A stretch of 64,000 nt of DNA, from positions 1 through 64,000 of the IMG/VR virus record IMGVR_UViG_3300044922_000175; one strand, written 5' to 3'. This document shows, one piece after another, positions 48,401 through 56,194 of the stretch. Below the pieces are notes generated by a model, which saw only the letters and a program-made list of their open reading frames with translations, did no database searches and was not told the DNA's origin. The position numbers were made by a program, and so were the translations under genes. Position 1 is the first letter of the stretch. The number at the start of each line of letters is the position of its first letter. The stretch comes from a virus.

Positions 48401-51400
48401 TATGGCATTTGCTTTTGCAAGATTATATAAACGTGTAGTAGCACCACCTTCTAGTACTTCTGTTTCTGGAGTAACTTCTCCTGTTTCAGCATCTACAGTT
48501 ATTTCATACTGAACATTAATAAAAGGATTTTCTTCAGTATCTACTAAATCAGATAACGCATCTATATCTTCTATAGTAATTGGTGTTACGTTAGAATATA
48601 TCTTAAATAATTTAATTTGCTGATCTGTAAGAGTAGTTATATTATTTGCAATAGAATAAGACAAATACATACCACTTAAAGAAATACCTAAAGTCTCCAT
48701 TAATTCTACAGATAACTTATTAGTTACCTGGATTAACTCATCATCAGTATATTTCTTAGTTGGTGCCATTGCTGTTTTAATCTTAGTTAAAACAAGTTTA
48801 GCTTTAGCTTTTGATTCAGGAGTTAACTTACTTTCATAAATATTACTATATGCTTGTGACCACTGATCAAATTGCACTTTACCAGAATCTTTTCTATTTG
48901 CAGAAATAATATTTGCAATCTCTTTTTTAAGATCCTTATTGATAAACAAATAGTCAATGGCATACTGACCAAAACCTTTTGTAAAAGATTGGAACAAATA
49001 ACTATTTTTAACATTAGAGAGATCAGGATTACCTTCTTCATCAAATGTTACTCCGGTCTGAATAAAGAATTCATCAATGACTTTACCAGACTCAAAGTTT
49101 CTATCTTTATATAGATTAAGTTTTAAAAGAACTTCATCAATAGTTTCAGTTCCAGCAATTGCTTTAAGAATACCATTGTATACAGTAGAACCATCTACTG
49201 ATTGAATATAAGGCGTACCATCTAAAAATTGTACATTACCAAATTCATCAGCTGCTTGATATGTAATAGTAGATATCCAAGATCTTAAAAACTTAGATAA
49301 ACTACCAAAACCACCTACACTAGCAGCACCCTCGGTATAATTCTGCTTACCTCTTTCTCCTAACTCATCTATAATATCGTCTGAAGCATCTTGCTCATTA
49401 GTTTCTTTAATACTTAAAATAGCTAAATGCTCACGTACTGCCTCCTTAAGAATTTCTCTATTTTCAATTAAGCTAAATATACTTCTATACTCTTTTAATT
49501 TAGCAATTTCTTTACTTTTAAGATCTATATATTGTTCTAATTTTGGATTATAAAGTTCTTTATAGTCATTTAATATTCCATCTAATAAATCTTCTGTATT
49601 AGTTTGCTTATCTGCATCTTTAAGTTTGTTATTATATATAGCAGCTACACTTGCAGATAATCTAGTACCCTCTTGTTCTGGTAAATACTTATCTACTCTA
49701 ATAAGATTAACTTCACCTTCAGCAGCAAATGTAGAATCTTCAATGACATCTGTACCAATTTTAATAGCTTTAAGTACTGGTTCACTGATATCAAATGGAG
49801 AGTCTGTATATCTATTAGTAACTACCTTACTATTTCTATACTTACCGGCATCAATATTGTCAAATAAAGAGTTTAATTCATTCTTACCAAATCTGCTAAA
49901 TACTTTCTTAATAAGCTCAACAATTTTAGCAAACAAACTTTTGTTTACATGACTAGTCTCTGTTTTTTTATTAATCTTCCAAGCTTCAAACTTATCAGCA
50001 AGGTACTCTTCATACATTCTCTCTTCTAACTGAGACTCACTCATTGCTGCATAAAGAGGATTTAATAAGCGCATCTCTTCTTTAGCCAAAGAGAATGACT
50101 TACCTTCTTTACGCAACTGATCCCTTAACTCTTTTTTAGCAATTGTTAAGTATCTAGATATCTGAGCATCACTTAGTAATAAACGAAATACTGCGTGGAA
50201 AGCTTCATGATATTTAAAAGGAGAACTAGCAGATGTATATATAGTACCGTTAACTTCTACATTACCAGCTACATTAGACAATGAAGATACAAATGCACCT
50301 ACAGTCTTACTACCATTATATAAGTTATTCTTAAGAGTATTTAGATCTTCTACAGTTATAAAGTCTGGAAGATTGTTTTGTACCCAGGTTAAGAACTCAG
50401 TTAAGTTAGTTATATCAGATTCAGTATAACCAGCATCTACTACTTTTAATCCTATAGAATTAGATAATACTTCAATCTGACCTTTAATAGCTAATACCTC
50501 TGGAGAGTTTTCAGCTTGTGTTCTAATCTCTCTTTTTTCAGCTACAGTTAATTCTTCACCTTTTTCAGCAAATCTTTTATCTCTTAATTCATCATCAACC
50601 TCATCCATTTTATCATACAGTTCAGCTTGTAACTGTTTAATTTGTTGTGGAATAGATTGTTGAGCAGCTAATACTTTATTTAAAACATCTGCAGAACTTA
50701 CTTGAATAGGTTCTTTAGGTTTTTCAGTAGGTTCAGTAACGGGAACAACTGGAGGATTAACCGGTGCAACACCTCTTAATAAATCCGGATTAGATGTAGG
50801 ACTAGTAGGAGCTGAACTAAAGTCAATATTACCAAGGGCACTATCTAATACCGAATCATCTACTTTTGGTAATATAGGATTAGCTTGAACATCAGAAGCT
50901 GGCTCAAGCATATCTAGATACACAGATACATCTTTAACCACATTAGTTCCTACACTGGCTTCCATATCTAAAACCTGCAGCGTATCAATAGTCATTGGCA
51001 ATGCTGCTTTAAATGATCTACCAGTAAGGATAATATCCATTTTATTGGCTGGTAATTTTACATCAGCATCATGCTCTTTAATTGCAGTATTTAATAAAGA
51101 AAGTAATTCTGAAAAAGTATTAAACTCAGGATCATTAATAATCCTCTTACGAGTTATTTTATCAGTTCTAGAATTTTTATTTACAAAGTCTAAAACTATT
51201 GATCCATTAGGACTAACATAAACATCTAAGAACTTACCTTTATCTTTTAATGGTAAAGAAATAAATACCTTATTGCCAATATTATCTTCATTCCATACAT
51301 CATTGTATTCCTGAGCTAATGGTTTAGCTTCTTCATCTAGATTCTCTTTCTTAGTTAACTCAATTCTTTCTTTAATACTAGCAGCTAAAGTATTTAGCTC

Positions 51401-54400
51401 TTCAGAAGAAAGCTCTGGTGTAGTTAACTCAACAAATCTAACTTTACCATTAGGTAGTTTAACAACAGCTACATATCTACCATAGTTAAGTAAAGTATCA
51501 TAACCACTTTTGTATCTGGCATCATCAACTTCTTTAATGGTTGACTCTAATAAATCAGGATCAATATCTGTAATAGGAGAACCTTCTACAGTTATAATAG
51601 AACCATTCTTATATTTATTCTTTCTATCAATTACATAGATACCATTATTAATAGTGTTATATGCTAATTCAGAAAGTTTTGGTCTTTCCTCATCACGAGA
51701 TAGGAACTCATAAGATCCTAAACCAATATTAACATTTGCAACCTTCTTAAGATCTGAATAAGAAATCTCAACAGAATCGCTGCTACCTAATTTAGATTTT
51801 AAATAATTTAATAAAGCAACTTTGTTTTTGTAACTAGCTTTTATATTAGCAACAGCTTGATTATATCTACCATTCTTTAAATAGAAAGCTTGCTTAACTC
51901 TATCTGCATTTATTCTATCATAAGAGATAGGATTACCATTTACATCTAAGAATTGGAAAGATGTAGGGTTAGGTAAGTAACCAATCTCTTCACCATTAAA
52001 TACTAATGCAATTGCATATGAATCAGTAAATAAACCAAGTGATTGATTTTCTTTCTGATCTTCTAATTTAAGGTAGGCATATCTCTGAGGTGATTTATTT
52101 AGATTAGTAAATCTAATACTTAATCCCTTTTGTAATTGTTCTATGGGAGTATCTCTTAATAAATTACTTAGACGTGCTGTTGCATCTTTCTGAGATTCAC
52201 CCTCCATTCTTTTACCCCAAGCTTTATCTAATACACTAATAGAATCAAACCTTGATGCGTATTCTTTTTTGTCAATAGGAGCTCTCTCTAATTTAAATCC
52301 AGTAAAAGATTTAGTAGTAAGAACGGCACCAGTTTTAACATTCTTAAGTTTAAGATTAGAACCAGCAGCAATTTCTGCAGGATAAGAGAGCACTATATAC
52401 TCATTGTTTTTTGTATCTGATATAATCTGTCCATTAACTAATGGAACATTATCAAATACAAACTCCTTTTTATTTTTAGCTAAATAGTTACCAATTCCTT
52501 TTTGTGCTTTCTGAGCTTCTTCTAAACTTGTATAAGCATCTACCTCAAAAGGTATTAACTCATCTGGTTTATTTGTTGCATTAATAGCATTAGTACCATC
52601 ATTTAATTTTACAAAATAAATATCTCCAATTTCTGCACCTTCAATAGATCCGCTAAGCTTAGTTATAAATACACCATTATATCCAGGTGAAACAACGCTT
52701 TCACCCTCTTCTAATGCTGTAGTAACGTATTGATTCTCATCTCTTTGTTGAATAAAGATATCAGAGAATGTTACATTATTTTTATTTAATACATCAAAGA
52801 TTAAAGGTGTTCTAGCATTAGTTCTTAGCCACTCTGTAAACTCAGGTTTAGTTTCTGTAATGGCATCATACGTTCCTTCTAACTCTGTAATAGCATTAAT
52901 AATACTAATCGCTTTTTTACTTGTTACAAACTCTTCAAATGATACAGGAATATCAGCTTCTCTTAAAGTCTTTAAGTAATCATCATAAGCTCTACGTACA
53001 ATTGTCTGAGTAAACTCACTTACATCTTCAATATCTTCTGAACCAAATTCTTCCTCTTCTTCTGTAGTATCTGTAGAAAATTGAGATGGCTCTTTGGGTT
53101 TAGTATTAGATGGAGTTTGTTTTACTTCAACTTTTGTTTTTACTTCAAACTCTGATACAAAAGCTTTAATATTCTGAAATCTAGCATCTTCTACACCAAA
53201 TAATTTATTGCTATTTAAATCTCTAAACTTTATATCTGGATCAGTTAGAATGAGTTCTTTAAGCTCATCAAAACTATTTGTTTCTAAATTCTTTAAATAT
53301 TTAAGATCAATAACAAATCCACCAGCAGCTAATGATTTTAAGAATATACCAATCTTAGATGTTTCAGCATATTTCTTAAATGCTTTCTTAAAGAACTCCG
53401 CCCTTCTTTTATCTCTAGCAACAATTAAAGTGCGCTCTCTTTGAGCAAGCTTAATAAAATTATTAGGATCATATAAATCAGACAGAACTTTGTTAAAATT
53501 AGTCTTATCATAATTAAGCGCATAGTAATCAGTAAAGATTCTATAGGCTTCATTTAGATCTGCAGGATTAAGTGTAGTACCTTTCTCATCTAAAAGAACC
53601 TTCATGTAATCAGTAAAGGCTTTCTTTAAATAAGAGGTCTTTCTTACTTCTACAGGATCATTAATATTCTCAATACGGGCAAGATTAGTTTTTAAAGATT
53701 CTAAAGCTTTTAACTTCTTCTTCTTATTATTAGTAATCTCAATAAGAGCTGGATCAGTTATATCTTTACTTGAATCAATTTCTGCAGTTAATAAGTTTAT
53801 TTCTGTATCAATACTTGGAATACTCAAAGTAGCTGTAACATCAGAGTAACTTAAATTACCAACTCCTGCAATAGATGACATCTGTTTTGTCAAATCAGCC
53901 ATGCGAGTTTTAGCTTGCTCTAAACCATGCAAACTAAATACTGCAGTTTTACGGGCCTCTTCAAAAGCTTTATGGTTTTGTAACTCATTAATAAATCCAG
54001 TAATAGCTTCGGGAGTATCAGCAAATTTATATGTATTAGGATTATAAGGATTCTTAAATGCAGAAAACTGCTCATACTGATCTTTAATTTGACCAGCTCT
54101 ATCAATAGTAATATCTAATACTTGCTTTGCTTCTTCATCAGTAACATCATCCTTTAAATCAAATGCCTCTTTTAATTCTTCACCAGTCATTTGTTTCATA
54201 TCCTCTAGTTTCTGAATTAAGAAATCAAACTTATTAGTTTGTAGTGCTGTATAAACACTATTAAATCGAGCTATATCCTTAAGATCGTGGAATGCTTTTT
54301 CATCAAATGATTTTCTAGCATTAACCATATCAGTACCTGCTTTAATTTGTACTAATAAGTTATCTATATCAAGAGCTAAAACTTTATTACCATTATTAAT

Positions 54401-56158
54401 AGCATCATTTAATTCAACAGCTATCTTATCAAATCTGGCACTTTCTTCTGCATAAGCTTTTCTATACTCTTCTGGGTTTTTAGCTTGTGCTATCTTACCA
54501 ATAATATTTTTAGTGCTACCATAAGCTCTGTTAGCTACAGCAGTAGAAATACCAGTAAGACCACCCATTAAGAAACCTGAAGCAAATACTTCAATACCTT
54601 GTGCTGATGCTTGATCTTTAAGATTGTCATAGGCATCTGCTAAATAAGCTACTACACCTCCAGCTTCTGGAGTATCATATAATCTTTCATAGTAATCTGT
54701 AGATGCCCCAGAAATAATCTCTTGAGAAATTTCTTGAAGACCTTCAGATAAGTTTTTGGAGAAATAACTACTAGCAAAATTTAAATATGTCTTTGGAGTC
54801 TTAAGACCTCTTACGCTTTCAGCAAAAGATTGTCTTATACCCATAGTCTCAAACTGACCAGTCTTCTCTGAAAATCTTAATGTACGTCCACTTAATTTAC
54901 TTTCTTCTACAATACCTGAAGCTGTCTTACCTAAAGTTCTCTTACGACCTTTGTATAAGTTATCAAAAGTAATATTGTTTGTAAGAAGAATGAGGGGAGC
55001 ATTTATTAGACCCGTTGTAAAACCAGCATCTGATGCTTTCTCATAAATTCTATTTAATCTATCTTGATCTGGATATACTCCATTCTCAGTAATGTATTCA
55101 TTAATATGCTTATCAATAAAATCATTCTTAACTCCTCCGCCTTCCATAGAAGCTTCAGCAGTAGCATAACTAATCTGCTTCATATCTCTTACAAAGTCGG
55201 CAACCCCTCTTACTGAATTAGCTAATCCTAATACAGGACTTTCTGCAGTAATAAAACTCTTAACATTCTTAAATGTATTAGGAACGATGTTCTTAGCAGT
55301 TGCTTCAGCTACATTTAATGCGCCTCTACCAATAGCTGCTACATCCATAGCCTTAATTGTATTGTAAGCTTGTCTAGCAGCGTTAGCATCAAACAACGCA
55401 GAGATAGATTTGATTGTACCGGCTGTCTTTGCAGCACTAGCAGCAAGAGCAGCAGGAAGAGCCATACCATCAGATAAAGCCACCGCACCAGTAAGTAATG
55501 CTTCAGTAGCTAAATAGTCTGCAGCAATACCTGCAACAAATCCTGATTGTAAAGCTAAGTTAGAAACAAAACCAGCAGCACCACCTCTTGTACTACCACG
55601 TTCTGCCATAATCTGGGAGAACTCTCTAGCACCGGTTTCATCAGTCATAGAGAAATCACCAGTTGCCATATCAGCAAGACTTCTATATCCTGATTGAACA
55701 ACAGATAATCCTAATGCAGGAATACCACCAGCTGCTCTAAATAGATCTTGATACCAACTTCTATTCTGATTATATAAAGCTTCATTATTACTTACAGGAT
55801 TAAAACCTAACTTATAAAAGTTATCACTATCGTTATAGTATCTATCAAAGTTTGTTTGTTGGTATCCAGGCTGAAAGTATTTTTCTTTTGAGTTCTGAAA
55901 TGCAATATCAGATTCAGTAATAGGTTTTGCCATTGCTTGTTTAGCAACATCAAAAGGATTACTAGGATCATAATCTACAGCAACACTACCAAATGCTGAA
56001 GGCACTGGAACCCCAGGAACAGCATAAGTATCAGTTACGGATATTAGCGGCTCATTAGTTGGCGCAATACTTGCTTGAAAAGCATCTGATCCTTCAAAGT
56101 TAGAAGGCAAACCGGGTTCAACACCTAGTGGTGGAATTGCATTGTCAAATTCTTCCAT
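42458..56158 (-). CDS. Giant virion RNA polymerase / zincin polyprotein of crAss-like type
   Basis: Protein of 4566 residues. The metal-binding loop ISGADFDIDKLYIA has D3463, D3465 and D3467, the DxDxD of the RNA polymerase double-psi barrel. It is preceded by RIPSQDKHSA, as in cellular beta' subunits. Earlier, YHEAFHAVFR holds a zincin motif (H1984, E1985, H1988) with a downstream EEYLADKF. The N-terminal 500 residues have Ala/Gly-rich hydrophobic segments of injected proteins. In crAss-like phages this polymerase is packaged and injected to transcribe early genes; the protease may process the polypeptide. The precise domain limits are inferred. Confidence 0.8.
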   Translation of the reverse strand: MEEFDNAIPPLGVEPGLPSNFEGSDAFQASIAPTNEPLISVTDTYAVPGVPVPSAFGSVAVDYDPSNPFDVAKQAMAKPITESDIAFQNSKEKYFQPGYQQTNFDRYYNDSDNFYKLGFNPVSNNEALYNQNRSWYQDLFRAAGGIPALGLSVVQSGYRSLADMATGDFSMTDETGAREFSQIMAERGSTRGGAAGFVSNLALQSGFVAGIAADYLATEALLTGAVALSDGMALPAALAASAAKTAGTIKSISALFDANAARQAYNTIKAMDVAAIGRGALNVAEATAKNIVPNTFKNVKSFITAESPVLGLANSVRGVADFVRDMKQISYATAEASMEGGGVKNDFIDKHINEYITENGVYPDQDRLNRIYEKASDAGFTTGLINAPLILLTNNITFDNLYKGRKRTLGKTASGIVEESKLSGRTLRFSEKTGQFETMGIRQSFAESVRGLKTPKTYLNFASSYFSKNLSEGLQEISQEIISGASTDYYERLYDTPEAGGVVAYLADAYDNLKDQASAQGIEVFASGFLMGGLTGISTAVANRAYGSTKNIIGKIAQAKNPEEYRKAYAEESARFDKIAVELNDAINNGNKVLALDIDNLLVQIKAGTDMVNARKSFDEKAFHDLKDIARFNSVYTALQTNKFDFLIQKLEDMKQMTGEELKEAFDLKDDVTDEEAKQVLDITIDRAGQIKDQYEQFSAFKNPYNPNTYKFADTPEAITGFINELQNHKAFEEARKTAVFSLHGLEQAKTRMADLTKQMSSIAGVGNLSYSDVTATLSIPSIDTEINLLTAEIDSSKDITDPALIEITNNKKKKLKALESLKTNLARIENINDPVEVRKTSYLKKAFTDYMKVLLDEKGTTLNPADLNEAYRIFTDYYALNYDKTNFNKVLSDLYDPNNFIKLAQRERTLIVARDKRRAEFFKKAFKKYAETSKIGIFLKSLAAGGFVIDLKYLKNLETNSFDELKELILTDPDIKFRDLNSNKLFGVEDARFQNIKAFVSEFEVKTKVEVKQTPSNTKPKEPSQFSTDTTEEEEEFGSEDIEDVSEFTQTIVRRAYDDYLKTLREADIPVSFEEFVTSKKAISIINAITELEGTYDAITETKPEFTEWLRTNARTPLIFDVLNKNNVTFSDIFIQQRDENQYVTTALEEGESVVSPGYNGVFITKLSGSIEGAEIGDIYFVKLNDGTNAINATNKPDELIPFEVDAYTSLEEAQKAQKGIGNYLAKNKKEFVFDNVPLVNGQIISDTKNNEYIVLSYPAEIAAGSNLKLKNVKTGAVLTTKSFTGFKLERAPIDKKEYASRFDSISVLDKAWGKRMEGESQKDATARLSNLLRDTPIEQLQKGLSIRFTNLNKSPQRYAYLKLEDQKENQSLGLFTDSYAIALVFNGEEIGYLPNPTSFQFLDVNGNPISYDRINADRVKQAFYLKNGRYNQAVANIKASYKNKVALLNYLKSKLGSSDSVEISYSDLKKVANVNIGLGSYEFLSRDEERPKLSELAYNTINNGIYVIDRKNKYKNGSIITVEGSPITDIDPDLLESTIKEVDDARYKSGYDTLLNYGRYVAVVKLPNGKVRFVELTTPELSSEELNTLAASIKERIELTKKENLDEEAKPLAQEYNDVWNEDNIGNKVFISLPLKDKGKFLDVYVSPNGSIVLDFVNKNSRTDKITRKRIINDPEFNTFSELLSLLNTAIKEHDADVKLPANKMDIILTGRSFKAALPMTIDTLQVLDMEASVGTNVVKDVSVYLDMLEPASDVQANPILPKVDDSVLDSALGNIDFSSAPTSPTSNPDLLRGVAPVNPPVVPVTEPTEKPKEPIQVSSADVLNKVLAAQQSIPQQIKQLQAELYDKMDEVDDELRDKRFAEKGEELTVAEKREIRTQAENSPEVLAIKGQIEVLSNSIGLKVVDAGYTESDITNLTEFLTWVQNNLPDFITVEDLNTLKNNLYNGSKTVGAFVSSLSNVAGNVEVNGTIYTSASSPFKYHEAFHAVFRLLLSDAQISRYLTIAKKELRDQLRKEGKSFSLAKEEMRLLNPLYAAMSESQLEERMYEEYLADKFEAWKINKKTETSHVNKSLFAKIVELIKKVFSRFGKNELNSLFDNIDAGKYRNSKVVTNRYTDSPFDISEPVLKAIKIGTDVIEDSTFAAEGEVNLIRVDKYLPEQEGTRLSASVAAIYNNKLKDADKQTNTEDLLDGILNDYKELYNPKLEQYIDLKSKEIAKLKEYRSIFSLIENREILKEAVREHLAILSIKETNEQDASDDIIDELGERGKQNYTEGAASVGGFGSLSKFLRSWISTITYQAADEFGNVQFLDGTPYIQSVDGSTVYNGILKAIAGTETIDEVLLKLNLYKDRNFESGKVIDEFFIQTGVTFDEEGNPDLSNVKNSYLFQSFTKGFGQYAIDYLFINKDLKKEIANIISANRKDSGKVQFDQWSQAYSNIYESKLTPESKAKAKLVLTKIKTAMAPTKKYTDDELIQVTNKLSVELMETLGISLSGMYLSYSIANNITTLTDQQIKLFKIYSNVTPITIEDIDALSDLVDTEENPFINVQYEITVDAETGEVTPETEVLEGGATTRLYNLAKANAIFDESVYATSWKNAEGQLVYVHQLPSYHLVKINEIKKAGGIEELLKDPFLANNYLLNDPNFLASLDLVTVKRIDGQKVSSLNETEDGDVIENKQLEVNRREGTTYGSFTPEEFIVSLLDLYSTGDVQERNKVKFGTSTHLIRVLEASSTGNVVNLPIIKAAAKASGKNTLTKQAENAMLGFVEQEYTRIQRVANGEFIDEIYDFNTGKMRGLTLFKTGKLISEDLKNELEAQAQENLPLTEKQKAQIKKEMTQSMLNDVNYLIDLLDEDNILQVEDGKVTKSALASFVTKGFTIKEKDKKKAKEDITKNSFFNLKNNDYRYNLLQIYVNDFINTTAINQLMHGDHAISFKDAVDEVKRAKGSNATGANIEAIITDERLGIKHAFKTAHIVTLSDPLFQAKYAGGKGEKANAQMWMTVKALRYTLFGLGKLSPIQAELLNKIENGETVTGDFFFGDSTQKGAVSFDAATNSIKLVYFDGQTYIKTSGFVLTKEFTSYGNKFQYALPGKEELHSLRNTLEAYEKDRETVSLAIPVSGSKGKKTNVASDVNSITDRNFIETSTKYWRLQLENPSNKVKITDTTQIKTILTAEQNDETIVNFMGTDISVGDLKKIYQNSSLNRVKVNYLEKRNAIFTLDSGLEEVKKSIAAGTVTPKLAAFQKYAIETLKSSAGDAQMIEFFELDEQGEPKYDLNSPITIDKFVELFLSYFSKGVLSEKVPGHAVALVSDYGVKQLKKVLELDENGQPKRWELIRVEEFKLNPSKYGTPKTQSDLENRTFNDLQVGDYYVDDLRHNVPEYDENGKITGYFTEFIMPAHFKELLSFIKPGDKIPDAVAKMFGVRIPSQDKHSAVALKLVDFMPVYYGSSAVFPQELIEISGADFDIDKLYIAIQEWLVENGKFIAYGSGTTKTEKFNQFVKYQFSKNKEFKKAYFEFYSALKKEKADELEALQELDIDISDSDYFDDYINQEEVTKAALQYLNLPSTADEYNTKIEKLGYEPYQGALNNIIVNARIALLNNTDMVTAKEGEIPKAFQVATVDPLINIVKSFTEQFPELKDQLEEGKYNIDTLLGKYYAFRNNKEGARNIGPAVNSLLVYSLLNTNNINIRKASSYTDETGETIELKTLRFKLNGKEFDTYGETKAYNPKTGEYDGKRIADILSALVSAMTDNAKERLAAKLNLNIDSLGVVANMVAQGVSLEDSLLFINQPAIRKFYKTLRTNKSSYATDAERKVSKNTIIKNLIEKYDVKEIPTNITTADLIAGIKRNTPEIQVYVLNSFKTLNLQSDTFMNVSAVLKVNKGLPKDLTEFDEIYDKAVDLGLEMTDKEFETSSIPFDIRSLLRNQNTTFGFNFTVYREIRSLTGSVMLNRTPVVNRMRDIVLANTEVNFRDRKNFKKSLDQNLISFFAIKAYLNILNKGGYKRALASLNNGMIYDQAASTLPENMDNVTDVVKKLRELSPNNYFANKFLFAITGANKSNKDGINKVDFNNWTKLSKLQLNKIQYSFMELYTNELTRPYAIDLFHYLLVKDGGQFKSGSFIRVMPNFMFEMILNSSGAAVNALKGSADNAFVKKTFGASINQLYNEFVRGFLQSSNTTFFTKTLKTNLAKNNEVKELKKKLDIPENTKIQSPITTTDTGIQINVFKNTTFERELIPLGDVSNYKGDEMIVDQNGNYQIVQPMVALPGESRLSDEGKKFYRYNLNYLRIAGLVQESKDGKTQIGFPIVLKTIDYTFNKKTFYRLKTIKRDRVKQEENLADLIQPGDMYAFGVSAEYEKFDPIGSRKQFAAGFVIPGSLPTFTGIFANRRNKNVANNPGAFSDLNNIDFDQSIDKQLANIDFSKAPANISSTLASNGITVKTEGKKITYEKDGKPFDTTAKSPEELAKTLTPKAQEQTEEFGDIDAMLASAPAAAFNVSMGAVLKAKAEYPVLNEFYMNELTDEQKEKIKQDLNITSFVNFVEQYKDYVNTSGGNQNSFVEQIKRCYL

Positions 56159-56164
56159 TTAGAA

Positions 56165-56194
56165 CAAATTTAATTTATTATCTAATTGCGTCAA
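56165..56194 (-). promoter_or_regulatory. Minus-strand promoter, TTG plus TAAATTTG, before the giant gene
   Basis: TTG (56194-56192) and TAAATTTG (56172-56165) are 19 bases apart on the - strand, a good Bacteroidota promoter. The element ends six bases before the ATG at 56158, as at other leaderless candidates. It lies in the 19-base gap and the end of the upstream 853-residue gene. Confidence 0.55.

Noticed and set aside
37166-56158. Stop-codon reassignment, as in some crAss-like phages
   Set aside because: Long frames close with TAA, TGA and TAG without internal stops, and TAG is used as a normal stop at 5953-5955, 6349-6351 and 22421-22423.
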